Shown here one piece after another: positions 15,886 to 25,850 of a DNA stretch of 64,000 bases (positions are counted from its first letter, which is position 1; each line of letters begins with the position of its first letter). The notes under the pieces were generated by a model. That model ran no database searches, was not told the DNA's origin, and worked only from the letters and a program-made list of their open reading frames with translations. Both the position numbers and the translations under genes were made by a program. Source of the DNA: Streptomyces sp. WM6386 (GTDB taxonomy: Bacteria; Actinomycetota; Actinomycetes; Streptomycetales; Streptomycetaceae); assembly GCF_000972385.1 (NCBI RefSeq), contig NZ_JXTE01000034.1:22268-86267 (forward strand), in the 5' to 3' direction.

Positions 15886-16254
15886 CGCGCGACCAGCAAA
15901 TAGGACAACGAATCGGCCCGGAGACACCGTCAACCTGGACACGGCCGCGCCCTCCCGGCCCCTGTACGGCCCCTGGATCTTGGTACCGAGCCTCCAGACA
16001 ACCTCTCGGACACCCGGAGCCAACCTCGATCACCTACTCCGCCGCAGGTCAGATGAGTTAGAGCTCCCCCGAGTGCCGCCGGACTCCGAACTCACGAGCA
16101 GCGGATCCAGTCCGTTCAGGCAAAGTTGACGCCCCGACACCCAAAAATGAACGTTTCCGCAGGTCAGAAGCCTGCGCAGGTGGGGCGGGTGGGACTCGAA
16201 CCCACGGCCGACGGATTATGAGTCCGCTGCTCTAACCGGCTGAGCTACCGCCCC
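15886..16254. repeat. Right copy of direct repeat, containing the intact tRNA
   Basis: This copy parallels 18-354 in the same orientation and continues through the complete tRNA gene. It carries two GCAGGTCAGA motifs (16044-16053 and 16159-16168) at the same relative places as in the left copy. Similarity extends about 290 bases beyond the tRNA 3' end, more than a minimal att core, so the island may have grown by successive integrations or by recombination between copies. Confidence 0.75.
16181..16254 (-). tRNA. tRNA with CAT anticodon (Met-elongator or Ile2)
   Basis: A complete 74-base cloverleaf: acceptor GGGGCGG pairs perfectly with CCGCCCC, the discriminator is A, the D arm is GCTC/GAGC, the anticodon loop is CTCATAA, and the T loop is TTCGAGT. 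The anticodon is CAT (16220-16218). CTCATAA loops occur in both elongator tRNA-Met and the lysidine-modified tRNA-Ile2, and I cannot separate them by eye. The CCA is not encoded. Its 3' half is duplicated at 309-354, which identifies it as the insertion target. Confidence 0.93.
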
Positions 16255-16402
16255 ATAGCGGCGTGTCGCGTACATGTGTGCGCGCCGTCTGCCGCAGCAT
16301 AGCCGCTCATACGATCTCCTGCTTCGTATGGTCGACTTCGCATGCCCTCAAGGACTCCGCTGTGACCTGCACGGTTCCCGGGGCAAGGGTGATCACATGA
16401 AA

Positions 16403-16424
16403 AAGGACCCCTTCGGGGGTCCTT
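16403..16424 (-). terminator. Rho-independent terminator of the tRNA-Asn genes
   Basis: Perfect nine-base arms, AAGGACCCC and GGGGTCCTT, close a TTCG/CGAA tetraloop. On the minus strand the stem is followed by a run of five T residues. It lies 11 bases past the 3' end of the second tRNA-Asn. Confidence 0.85.
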
Positions 16425-16434
16425 GTTCAACGCG

Positions 16435-16507
16435 CTCTCCCGACTGGACTCGAACCAGTAACCTGCCGGTTAACAGCCGGCTGCTCTGCCAATTGAGCTA
16501 CGGAAGA
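16435..16507 (-). tRNA. tRNA-Asn (GTT), second copy
   Basis: A 73-base cloverleaf: acceptor TCTTCCG with CGGGAGA, anticodon loop CTGTTAA (GTT), T loop TTCGAGT, discriminator G. It is identical to the first copy from the D arm to the T arm and differs only in the acceptor stem, where changes are compensatory. Transcribed together with the first copy. Confidence 0.95.
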
Positions 16508-16513
16508 TCGAAG

Positions 16514-16586
16514 CTCCCCCGACTGGACTCGAACCAGTAACCTGCCGGTTAACAGCCGGCTGCTCTGCCAATTGAGCTACGGAGGA
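16514..16586 (-). tRNA. tRNA-Asn (GTT), first copy
   Basis: A 73-base cloverleaf: acceptor TCCTCCG with CGGGGGA, anticodon GTT in loop CTGTTAA, discriminator G. Only six bases separate it from the downstream copy, so both are likely processed from one transcript ending at the terminator at 16403-16424. Confidence 0.95.
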
Positions 16587-16720
16587 ATGCCTCGTTGCAT
16601 CGAACGTACCTCCCTGGGTATTCGCCAGGGGGCGGGCGTTCGCTGCGACACATACATTAGCGCAAGCAGGGGGGTGCTCCGCCAATCGGTACTCCTCCAC
16701 GACGGAAGGGTGGCTCCGCC

Positions 16721-17026
16721 ATGCGCTACAAGCTCACGTTCGTCGCCGGGCTGGCACTGGGTTACGTGCTGGGCACCCGGGCCGGACGGGAACGCTACGA
16801 ACAGCTGAAGAAGTCGGCACGTCAGGTGTCCCAGAACCCCGCGGTCCGCAACACCGCCGAGTCGGCAGCCCAGCAGGGCCGCCAGTTCGCGGGCAAGGCG
16901 TACCACGTGGTGAGCGAGAAGGTGGGCGAGCGGGTTCCCGAGTCGGTGACCCAGAAGGTGCGCTCCCTGCGGGACAGGAACACGAATGGTGCAGCACAGG
17001 ACGACTGGGGCACCAGCAACACATAG
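16721..17026 (+). CDS. YtxH-like small membrane-associated protein
   Basis: A 101-residue protein starting with a short hydrophobic segment (FVAGLALGYVLGTRAGRERY, about residues 7-26), the typical N-terminus of YtxH/GvpP-like proteins. A long amphipathic, charged helix follows, with possible coiled coil. GGAAGGG precedes the ATG. Widely present in actinomycetes with no defined biochemical role; a stress-related membrane function is assumed for the family. Monocistronic between tRNA genes and the sugar kinase. Confidence 0.8.
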   Translation: MRYKLTFVAGLALGYVLGTRAGRERYEQLKKSARQVSQNPAVRNTAESAAQQGRQFAGKAYHVVSEKVGERVPESVTQKVRSLRDRNTNGAAQDDWGTSNT

Positions 17027-17143
17027 GCAGGCGATGCCGGAAGCAGACCTGGGGGCGCGGGAAACGGCGCGAGATGCCGCGCCGCACCCGCGCCCGACAG
17101 CGCCCGCGCACCCCCGCGGCGCGTGGCCCATAGAATTTCCGCC

Positions 17144-18583
17144 ATGGGGATAGTCGCCGGGCTGGACAGTTCGCCCGATTTCACTCGCATCGTCGTCTGC
17201 GACGCGGACACCGGTGCCGTGCTCAAACAGGGGTATGCCCCGCATCCGGTGGAAGGCCGCCCCTCCGACGTCGACCCCCAGGCCTGGCTCCTCTCCCTCG
17301 GCGAGGCGGCCGGCGGCGGTCTCCTCGAGGGCGTGCAGGCCATCGGCGTGTCGTCCCAGCAGAACGCCGTCGTGCCGCTGGACTCCCAGGGCAACACCGT
17401 GCGTCCCGCACTCGTCGGCGGCGACAAGCGCGCCCAGGTCGCGGCGGCCGATCTGGTCGACGCGCTCGGCGGGCGCGAGGCATGGGCACAGGCGGTGGGG
17501 TGCGTACCCCAGGCCGCCCAGCCCGTCACCAAGCTCCGCTGGCTGGTCAAGAACGAGCCCGACGCGGCCGCCCGCACCGCCGTCCTCCTCCAGGCCCACG
17601 ACTGGCTGGTGTGGCAGCTCCTGGGCAGGCCGGTCCGCCGGACCACCGACCGTGGCGGCGCCTCCGGCACCGGCTACTGGTCCGCCGCCACCGGCGGCTA
17701 CCGCACCGACCTCGTCGAGCTGGCGCTCGGTCACCAGGCCATGCTGCCCGAGGTGATCGGCCCCTCCGACGCGGCCGGTACGACGCCGGAGGGGCTGCTG
17801 ATCTCCGCCGGCACCGGCGAGACCATGGCCGCCGCCTTCGGGCTGGGGATCGGGCTCGGCGACGCCGTCGTCTCGCTCGGCGCCTCCGGCTCGGTCATGG
17901 CCGTGCATCCCGAGGCGCTCGTCGACAACACCGGGATGATCACGTCGCTGGCCGACGCCACCGGCATGCACCTGCCGGTCGTCACCACGCTGAACGCCGT
18001 ACGCACCCTGCGCGGCACCTCCGAGCTGCTCGGGCTGCCCGACCTGGAGAGCCTGTCCGAGCTGGCGATGAAGTCGACGCCGGGCTCCCACGGCCTCGTA
18101 CTGCTGCCGTATCTGGAAGGCGAGCGGACGCCGAACCTGCCGCACACCGCCGGGACGCTCGCCGGGCTGCGGCGGGAGTCGATGAAGGCGGAGCATCTCG
18201 CGCGGGCCGCCTTCGAGGGCATGCTGTGCGGGCTCGCCGACGCGCTCGACGTGCTGCGTGGACGCGGTGTGGAGGTACGGCGGGTCTTTTTGCTGGGGGC
18301 GGCGGCCGAGCTGGCGGCCGTGCAGACGGCGGCGCCGTCGATCTTCGGGGCCCAGGTCGTCGTACCGCAGCCCGCGGACTACGCGGCGCGCGGTGCCGCC
18401 CGGCAGGCCGCCTGGGCACTCGGTGTGTCGCAGGGCACGCTCGACCCGCGGAACCCGCCGGCCTGGCAGGGGGCGGCCGCGCAGATCCTGGAGCCCGGTG
18501 AGGACCTGGCGGTGGGACAGGCGGTGCGGCAGCAGTTCGTGTCGGTGCGGGATCAGACGCATCCGGGGGCGTTCCGGTCGTAG
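17144..18583 (+). CDS. xylB: FGGY-family carbohydrate kinase (xylulokinase-like)
   Basis: A 479-residue sugar kinase of the FGGY family. The N-terminus has the phosphate-binding AGLDSSPDFTR loop. Further motifs include SSQQNAVVPL, TTDRGGASGTGYW (the usual position of the sugar-contacting segment), VVSLGASGSV, and the C-terminal FGGY box represented by LLPYLEGERTPN. I use the ATG at 17144, giving MGIVAGLDSS; the frame is open to 17123. It most resembles xylulokinases, which phosphorylate D-xylulose to xylulose 5-phosphate, but no xylose isomerase gene is nearby, so the substrate and symbol are tentative. Confidence 0.78.
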   Translation: MGIVAGLDSSPDFTRIVVCDADTGAVLKQGYAPHPVEGRPSDVDPQAWLLSLGEAAGGGLLEGVQAIGVSSQQNAVVPLDSQGNTVRPALVGGDKRAQVAAADLVDALGGREAWAQAVGCVPQAAQPVTKLRWLVKNEPDAAARTAVLLQAHDWLVWQLLGRPVRRTTDRGGASGTGYWSAATGGYRTDLVELALGHQAMLPEVIGPSDAAGTTPEGLLISAGTGETMAAAFGLGIGLGDAVVSLGASGSVMAVHPEALVDNTGMITSLADATGMHLPVVTTLNAVRTLRGTSELLGLPDLESLSELAMKSTPGSHGLVLLPYLEGERTPNLPHTAGTLAGLRRESMKAEHLARAAFEGMLCGLADALDVLRGRGVEVRRVFLLGAAAELAAVQTAAPSIFGAQVVVPQPADYAARGAARQAAWALGVSQGTLDPRNPPAWQGAAAQILEPGEDLAVGQAVRQQFVSVRDQTHPGAFRS

Positions 18584-18745
18584 CGGAAGGTAAGAGACCG
18601 GTAGGAAACCGGCGCTTCTGTACCCGGAAGGCCGTACGAACCACTGCTGTCGGCTTAATCGGTTGAGGTAACGCGGGGGGAGTGTCCGACGATAGGGGCC
18701 AGGGGCAACCACCCTGCTCCTACCGCCGACTCCGAGAGACCAAGC

Positions 18746-20479
18746 GTGCTCATACGACTTCTGCGGACCTATCTCAGGCCCTACCGGAAACCCATCGCCC
18801 TCCTGGTGGTGCTGCAGTTCCTGCAGACCTGCGCCACCCTCTATCTGCCCACGCTGAACGCGGACATCATCGACAGTGGCGTCGTGAAGGGCGACACCGG
18901 GTACATCCTGTCCTTCGGCGCCCTGATGATCGGTATCTCGCTGATCCAGGTCGTGTGCAACATCGGTGCCGTGTACTACGGCGCACGCACGGCCGCGGCC
19001 CTGGGCCGGGACGTGCGGGCCGCCGTGTTCGACCGGGTGCAGTCCTTCTCCTCCCGCGAGGTGGGCCACTTCGGGGCGCCCTCGCTGATCACCCGGACGA
19101 CGAACGACGTGCAGCAGGTCCAGATGCTGGCCCTGATGACGTTCACGCTGATGGTGTCCGCGCCGATCATGTGCGTGGGCGGCATCGTGCTGGCGCTCGG
19201 CCTGGACGTGCCGCTGTCCGCGGTCCTCGTCGCGGTCGTCCCCGTGCTGGGTGTCTGCGTGACCTTGATCGTGCGGCGGCTGCGCCCGCTGTTCCGGGCC
19301 ATGCAGGTGCGCCTCGACACCGTGAACCAGGTGCTGCGCGAGCAGATCACCGGCAACCGGGTGATCCGCGCCTTCGTGCGCGACGAGTACGAGAAGGACC
19401 GCTTCCGGCACGCGAACGCCGAGCTCACCGAGATGTCGCTGGGTACTGGTAAGTACCTCGCGCTGATGTTCCCGATGGTCATGACGGTGGTGAACGTGTC
19501 GTCGATCGCGGTGGTGTGGTTCGGCGCCCACCGGATCGACGGCGGGCAGATGCAGATCGGTGATCTGACGGCGTTCCTCGCCTATCTGATGCAGATCGTC
19601 ATGTCCGTGATGATGGCCACCTTCATGTTCATGATGGTGCCGCGCGCGGAGGTGTGCGCCGAGCGGATCCAGGAGGTGCTGGACACCTCGTCGAGCGTGG
19701 TTCCGCCCAAGGCTCCGGTGCTGGAGCTGCGGCGCCATGGCCATCTGGAGATCCGCGGGGCGGGCTTCCGCTACCCGGGTGCCGAGGAGCCGGTGCTCAA
19801 GGCCGTCGATCTCGTCGCCCGGCCCGGTGAGGTGACCGCCGTCATCGGGTCGACCGGCAGCGGCAAGTCCACGCTGCTGGGGCTCGTGCCCCGGCTGTTC
19901 GACGCCACCGACGGTGAGGTGCTGGTCGACGGGGAGAGCGTGGCGGGCATCGAGCCCGAGCTGCTGGCGCGGACCGTCGGAATGGTGCCGCAGCGGCCGT
20001 ATCTCTTCGCGGGGACCGTGGCGAGCAATCTGCGCTACGGCAATCCGGACGCCACGGACGAGGAGCTGTGGCACGCGCTGGAGGTGGCGCAGGCCAAGGA
20101 CTTCGTGGAGGGGCTGGAGAACGGGCTCGACTCCCCCATCGCCCAGGGCGGCACCAATGTCTCGGGTGGTCAGCGGCAGCGGCTCGCCATCGCCCGTACG
20201 CTCGTGCAGCGCCCGGAGATCTACCTCTTCGACGACTCCTTCTCCGCCCTCGACTACGCCACCGACGCGGCCCTGCGCGCGGCCCTGTCCCGGGAGACCG
20301 CCGAGGCGACCGTCGTGATCGTCGCCCAGCGGGTGGCGACCATCCGGGACGCCGACCGGATCGTCGTACTCGACGAAGGACGGGTCGTCGGCACCGGCCG
20401 GCATCACGAGCTGATGGCGGACAACGAGACCTACCGGGAGATCGTGCTCTCCCAGCTCACGGAAGCGGAGGCTGCCTGA
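18746..20479 (+). CDS. ABC exporter half-transporter, degenerate catalytic site
   Basis: A 577-residue fusion of a six-helix membrane domain (about 1-310) and an ATPase domain. Walker A is GSTGSGKST (about 368-376), the signature is VSGGQRQRLAIAR, and Walker B is YLFDDS, where the catalytic glutamate is replaced by Asp. This pattern is typical of the non-hydrolysing partner in heterodimeric exporters such as BmrCD or TmrAB. The GTG start follows GAGAGACC. It overlaps the next gene by one base (TGATG). Substrate unknown; likely drug or lipid export. Confidence 0.9.
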   Translation: MLIRLLRTYLRPYRKPIALLVVLQFLQTCATLYLPTLNADIIDSGVVKGDTGYILSFGALMIGISLIQVVCNIGAVYYGARTAAALGRDVRAAVFDRVQSFSSREVGHFGAPSLITRTTNDVQQVQMLALMTFTLMVSAPIMCVGGIVLALGLDVPLSAVLVAVVPVLGVCVTLIVRRLRPLFRAMQVRLDTVNQVLREQITGNRVIRAFVRDEYEKDRFRHANAELTEMSLGTGKYLALMFPMVMTVVNVSSIAVVWFGAHRIDGGQMQIGDLTAFLAYLMQIVMSVMMATFMFMMVPRAEVCAERIQEVLDTSSSVVPPKAPVLELRRHGHLEIRGAGFRYPGAEEPVLKAVDLVARPGEVTAVIGSTGSGKSTLLGLVPRLFDATDGEVLVDGESVAGIEPELLARTVGMVPQRPYLFAGTVASNLRYGNPDATDEELWHALEVAQAKDFVEGLENGLDSPIAQGGTNVSGGQRQRLAIARTLVQRPEIYLFDDSFSALDYATDAALRAALSRETAEATVVIVAQRVATIRDADRIVVLDEGRVVGTGRHHELMADNETYREIVLSQLTEAEAA

Positions 20480-22407
20480 TGGCCGGGCCCATGGGGCGCA
20501 TGATGGCCGGGACCGGCCCCGATCACCGGTCGATGGACTTCAAGGTGTCGGGGCGGCGGCTCGTCGCCCATTTCCGGCCGGAGCGGTTCACGGTCTACGC
20601 GCTGGTGTTCTGTGTGTTCGTGAGCGTGGGTCTGTCGGTCGTCGGGCCGAAGATCCTCGGCGAGGCCACCGACCTGGTCTTCGCGGGCATCGTCGGACGG
20701 CAGATGGAGCCCGGCGCCTCGAAGGAGCAGGTGCTTCAGGCGATGCGGGAGCGCGGGGACGGCCAGGTCGCCGACATGCTCCGCAGCACCGACTTCACCC
20801 CGGGCGAGGGCATCGACTTCGGTGCCGTCGGCAACATCCTGCTGATCGCGCTCGTCGTGTTCGTCGTCGCCGGGCTGCTGATGCTGGTGGCGACGCGGCT
20901 GGTGAACCGGGTCGTCAACCGGACCATGTTCCGGATGCGGGAGGACGTGCAGACGAAGCTGTCGCGGCTGCCGCTGTCGTACTTCGACAAGAGGCAGCGC
21001 GGTGAGGTGCTGTCCCGGGCGACGAACGACATCGACAACATCGGGCAGACCCTCAACCAGTCGATGGGCCAGCTCATCAACTCGATACTCACCATCGTCG
21101 GGGTGCTCGCGATGATGTTCTGGGTGTCGTGGCTGCTGGCGCTGGTGGCGCTCGTCACCGTGCCGCTGTCGTTCGTGATCGCCACGCGCGTCGGCAAGCG
21201 GTCGCAGCCGCACTTCGTGCAGCAGTGGCGCTCGACCGGCAAGCTCAACGCGCACGTCGAGGAGATGTACACCGGGCACACGCTGGTGAAGGTGTTCGGG
21301 CGCCAGGAGGAGTCGGCGCAGCAGTTCGCCGAGCAGAACGAGGCGCTGTACGAGGCCGGGTTCAAGGCGCAGTTCAACAGCGGGGTCATGCAGCCGCTGA
21401 TGATGTTCGTGTCGAACCTGAACTATGTGCTGGTCGCGGTGGTGGGTGGCCTGCGGGTCGCCTCCGGCACGCTGTCCATCGGTGATGTGCAGGCCTTCAT
21501 CCAGTACTCGCGCCAGTTCTCGATGCCGCTGACGCAGGTCGCGTCGATGGCGAACCTGGTGCAGTCCGGGGTCGCCTCGGCCGAGCGGATCTTCGAGCTG
21601 CTCGACGCCGAGGAGCAGGAGGCCGACCCCATGCCGGGCGAGCGGCCGGCCGAGCTGCGGGGGCGGGTGGCGCTGGAAGGCGTGTCCTTCCGGTACGACC
21701 CCGAGAAGCCGCTCATCGAGGATCTGTCGCTCAAGGTGGAGCCGGGGCACACGGTCGCGATCGTGGGTCCGACGGGCGCGGGCAAGACCACGCTGGTCAA
21801 CCTGCTGATGCGGTTCTACGACGTCTCCGGCGGGCGCATCACTCTCGACGGGGTCGACATCGCGCGGATGTCCCGTGACGAACTGCGGGCCGGGATCGGC
21901 ATGGTGCTCCAGGACACCTGGCTGTTCGGCGGCACGATCGCGGAGAACATCGCGTACGGGGCCTCACGGGAGGTCACCCGGGGCGAGATCGAGGAGGCCG
22001 CGCGGGCCGCGCACGCGGACCGGTTCGTCCGGACGCTGCCCGAGGGGTACGACACCGTGATCGACGACGAGGGTTCGGGGGTCAGCGCCGGTGAGAAGCA
22101 GCTCATCACCATCGCGCGGGCGTTCCTGTCCGACCCGGTGATCCTGGTCCTCGACGAGGCGACGTCGTCCGTCGACACCCGGACCGAGGTGCTGATCCAG
22201 AAGGCGATGGCGAAGCTGGCGCACGGCCGGACGTCGTTCGTGATCGCCCACCGGCTGTCGACGATCCGGGACGCGGACACGATTCTGGTGATGGAGAACG
22301 GTTCGATCGTGGAACAGGGTGCGCACGGGGACCTGCTGGCGGCGGACGGGGCGTATGCGCGGCTGTACAAGGCACAGTTCGCGCAGGCGGTGGCCGAGGT
22401 CGACTGA
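20479..22407 (+). CDS. ABC exporter half-transporter, canonical ATPase
   Basis: A 642-residue membrane-ATPase fusion, the partner of the preceding gene. It has an insertion of about 60 residues between helices 1 and 2, Walker A GPTGAGKTT, Walker B VILVLDEATSSVD with the catalytic Glu intact, H-loop IAHRLST, and a divergent signature VSAGEKQLITIAR. The split of degenerate and intact motifs across the pair is as expected for a heterodimer with one active ATP site. A strong hairpin lies 34 bases after the stop. Confidence 0.92.
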   Translation: MAGPMGRMMAGTGPDHRSMDFKVSGRRLVAHFRPERFTVYALVFCVFVSVGLSVVGPKILGEATDLVFAGIVGRQMEPGASKEQVLQAMRERGDGQVADMLRSTDFTPGEGIDFGAVGNILLIALVVFVVAGLLMLVATRLVNRVVNRTMFRMREDVQTKLSRLPLSYFDKRQRGEVLSRATNDIDNIGQTLNQSMGQLINSILTIVGVLAMMFWVSWLLALVALVTVPLSFVIATRVGKRSQPHFVQQWRSTGKLNAHVEEMYTGHTLVKVFGRQEESAQQFAEQNEALYEAGFKAQFNSGVMQPLMMFVSNLNYVLVAVVGGLRVASGTLSIGDVQAFIQYSRQFSMPLTQVASMANLVQSGVASAERIFELLDAEEQEADPMPGERPAELRGRVALEGVSFRYDPEKPLIEDLSLKVEPGHTVAIVGPTGAGKTTLVNLLMRFYDVSGGRITLDGVDIARMSRDELRAGIGMVLQDTWLFGGTIAENIAYGASREVTRGEIEEAARAAHADRFVRTLPEGYDTVIDDEGSGVSAGEKQLITIARAFLSDPVILVLDEATSSVDTRTEVLIQKAMAKLAHGRTSFVIAHRLSTIRDADTILVMENGSIVEQGAHGDLLAADGAYARLYKAQFAQAVAEVD

Positions 22408-22441
22408 GGGGCGGGTCGTCGGTCGGCTGCGGGTGTGTGGG

Positions 22442-22499
22442 GGCTGGTCGCGCAGTTCCCCGCGCCCCTTCGGGGGCGCGGGGAACTGCGCGACCAGCC
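22442..22499. terminator. Bidirectional hairpin terminator of Streptomyces repeat type
   Basis: A perfect 27-base inverted repeat (22442-22468 with 22473-22499) closes a TTCG loop. It lies between the convergent ABC exporter and hrdA genes and would stop transcription from both sides. The arm sequence with GCGCAGTTCCCCGCGCCCC is a dispersed repeat in Streptomyces genomes; a 26/28 match to one arm occurs at 28636-28663. It has no U-run. Confidence 0.85.
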
Positions 22500-22520
22500 A
22501 CGGACCGCCCGCACCGGTCG

Positions 22521-23654
<1,134 letters not shown>

Positions 23655-23919
23655 GGGGGCGACCTCCAGGATGATCGCTGCAGAAGTGAGCGGCAGCGCT
23701 GTTTCGGGGGCGGAGTCGACGGCCTCGCCGCTGTCCGTCCCGTACGCGATGAGCGGAACCGCGGGGTGTGGGACCCGCTGGGGACGGATCGGCCGCGCTC
23801 CGAGGACTCAGGCACCGGAACCCAGTGTGGAGTACGACACATCGCCGCCACGAGGGGCGTGCGGTGACTTTTTGAGTCCGGTCCGTGACCGGGTGGTTAC
23901 CCTGTCGGACGCAAACCCC
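23655..23919. promoter_or_regulatory. hrdA upstream region / dnaG 3' flank
   Basis: This 265-base gap separates dnaG from hrdA, both on the minus strand. It should hold the hrdA promoter. I see no unambiguous -35/-10 pair and no strong hairpin that would terminate dnaG transcription, so read-through from dnaG into hrdA is possible. Confidence 0.35.
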
Positions 23920-25821
23920 TCAGAGAGCTGCGGCTCCGTGCCCGCGCAGCGCCTGGTCGTACTGTTGGAGCACCCACAATTCGTTCTGGACCGCGGCCAA
24001 TTGCGCCGGATCTCCGTGGGTTCCCAGACGGGTGAGCGTGGACTGGATGTCGATGATGCGGCGCTCGACGGCGCGGCGGCGGACCGCCACGAGCTGTACA
24101 CCCGCGTAGATCTCGTCGACGGTCTTGCGCATGATCGCCTCGACGGCCAGCTCCGTGACCATCGCGCGGACCGTGTCGTCGGGCGCGGCCTCGCGGACTC
24201 TCACGAGGTAGTCCTGGGAGTCCTGCACGCCGTACTCGGCGCCGCCGGCCTCCGTGATCGCCTGGCGTACGGCGGCGTAGGGCGCGGCGGTGAACTCGTC
24301 GATGCCGTACGCGTCGAAGGCCGGGGAGACCAACTCGGGGCGCTGGAGGGCTAGTTTGAGGAGCTCGCGTTCGGTGGCGTAGACGGGGTTGCGGAGGTTG
24401 AGGGCCGGTCCTGAGGCCTGGGGCCGGGGTGCGGAGTCGTACTGCTGCGGGCCGCGGGCGGCCGGCGCCGGGCCCTTGCCGCCGCGGTCGCGGGCCCAGC
24501 GGGCCAGCTGGGCCACCCGCTTGACCACGAACTGGGTGTCGAGGATGCCGAGCATGCCGGCGAGCTGGACGGCGACCTCGTGCTGGGCGCCGCTGTTCTT
24601 GATGCGGGCGACGATCGGGGCGGCCTCGTCCAGGGCGGACGCCCGGCCTGCCGGGGTGTCCAGGTCGTAGCGGACGACGATCTGGCGCAGCGCGAACTCG
24701 AAGAGCGGGGTGCGGGGTTCGGCCAGTTCGGCCACCGCCTCGTCGCCCTTCGCGAGGCGCAGCTCGCAGGGGTCCATGCCGTCGGGGGCGATCGCGATGT
24801 ATGTCTCGGCGGCGAACTTCTGATCGTCCTCGAAGGCGCGCAGGGCCGCCTTCTGGCCGGCCGCGTCGCCGTCGAAGGTGAAGATCACGCGGGCCGAGCC
24901 GTTGTCCATCAGCAGTCGGCGCAGGATCTTGATGTGGTCGCCGCCGAAGGCGGTGCCGCAGGTCGCGATGGCGGTGGTCACACCGGCGAGGTGGCAGGCC
25001 ATGACGTCGGTGTAGCCCTCGACGACGACCGCGCGGGACACCTTGGCGATGTCCTTTTTGGCGAGGTCGATGCCGTAGAGGACCTGGGACTTCTTGTAGA
25101 TCGGCGTGTCGGGCGTGTTGAGGTACTTGGGGCCGGTGTCCGCCTCGTACAGCTTGCGGGCGCCGAAGCCGACGACCTCGCCGCCGATGTCGCGGATGGG
25201 CCACATCAGACGGCCGCGGAAGCGGTCGATGGGGCCGCGGCGGCCTTCCTGGGAGAGGCCGGAGAGGAAGAGCTCCTTGTCGGTGAAGCCCTTGCCGCGC
25301 AGGAAGCGGGTGAGGTGGTCCCAGCCCTGGGGGCTGTAGCCGACGGAGAAGTGCTCGGCGGCGGACTGGTCGAAGCCGCGCTCGGCGAGGAACTTGCGGC
25401 CGGTGTCGGCCTCCGGGCTGGTGGCGAGCTGTTCCACGTACCAGTCGGCGGCGATCTTGTGGGCCTCGACCAGGCGGATCCGTTCACCGCGCTGGTGGGA
25501 GGGGTTGTAGCCGCCCTCCTCGTAGCGCAGCGTGATGCCGGCCTGCCCCGCGAGGCGCTCGACCGCCTCCGAGAAGGAGAGGTGGTCGACCTTCATCACG
25601 AACGTGATGGTGTCGCCGCCCTCCTGGCAGCCGAAGCAGTGGAAGAGACCCTTGCTGGGGCTGACCTGGAAGGACGGCGACTTCTCGTCATGGAAGGGGC
25701 ACAGGCCCTTGAGGTTGCCTCCACCCGCGTTCCGCAGCTGGAGGTACTCGGACACCACGGCGTCGATCGGGACCGCGTCCCGTACCGCCTTCACGTCCTC
25801 GTCATTGATCCGTCCTGCCAC
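23920..25821 (-). CDS. dnaG: DNA primase
   Basis: A 633-residue bacterial primase that makes RNA primers at the replication fork. The N-terminal CHC2 zinc finger is intact (CPFHDEKSPSF, then FHCFGC, about residues 41-66). The RNA polymerase core has the TOPRIM motifs VVVEGYTDVMA (about 270) and FTFDGDAAGQKA (about 315). The C-terminal part (from about 480, after a Pro/Ala linker) is the DnaB-interacting region. The GTG start at 25821 is the only one giving the conserved MAGRINDEDV N-terminus. Essential replication gene. Confidence 0.96.
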   Translation of the reverse strand: MAGRINDEDVKAVRDAVPIDAVVSEYLQLRNAGGGNLKGLCPFHDEKSPSFQVSPSKGLFHCFGCQEGGDTITFVMKVDHLSFSEAVERLAGQAGITLRYEEGGYNPSHQRGERIRLVEAHKIAADWYVEQLATSPEADTGRKFLAERGFDQSAAEHFSVGYSPQGWDHLTRFLRGKGFTDKELFLSGLSQEGRRGPIDRFRGRLMWPIRDIGGEVVGFGARKLYEADTGPKYLNTPDTPIYKKSQVLYGIDLAKKDIAKVSRAVVVEGYTDVMACHLAGVTTAIATCGTAFGGDHIKILRRLLMDNGSARVIFTFDGDAAGQKAALRAFEDDQKFAAETYIAIAPDGMDPCELRLAKGDEAVAELAEPRTPLFEFALRQIVVRYDLDTPAGRASALDEAAPIVARIKNSGAQHEVAVQLAGMLGILDTQFVVKRVAQLARWARDRGGKGPAPAARGPQQYDSAPRPQASGPALNLRNPVYATERELLKLALQRPELVSPAFDAYGIDEFTAAPYAAVRQAITEAGGAEYGVQDSQDYLVRVREAAPDDTVRAMVTELAVEAIMRKTVDEIYAGVQLVAVRRRAVERRIIDIQSTLTRLGTHGDPAQLAAVQNELWVLQQYDQALRGHGAAAL

Positions 25822-25850
25822 GAGGTGAGTCTACGGGGCAGAACTGACAA

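Noticed and set aside
16577..20407. 1276-codon minus-strand frame across the sugar kinase and ABC exporter
   Set aside because: Antisense shadow of well-supported plus-strand genes; long stop-free antisense frames are common in high-GC DNA.
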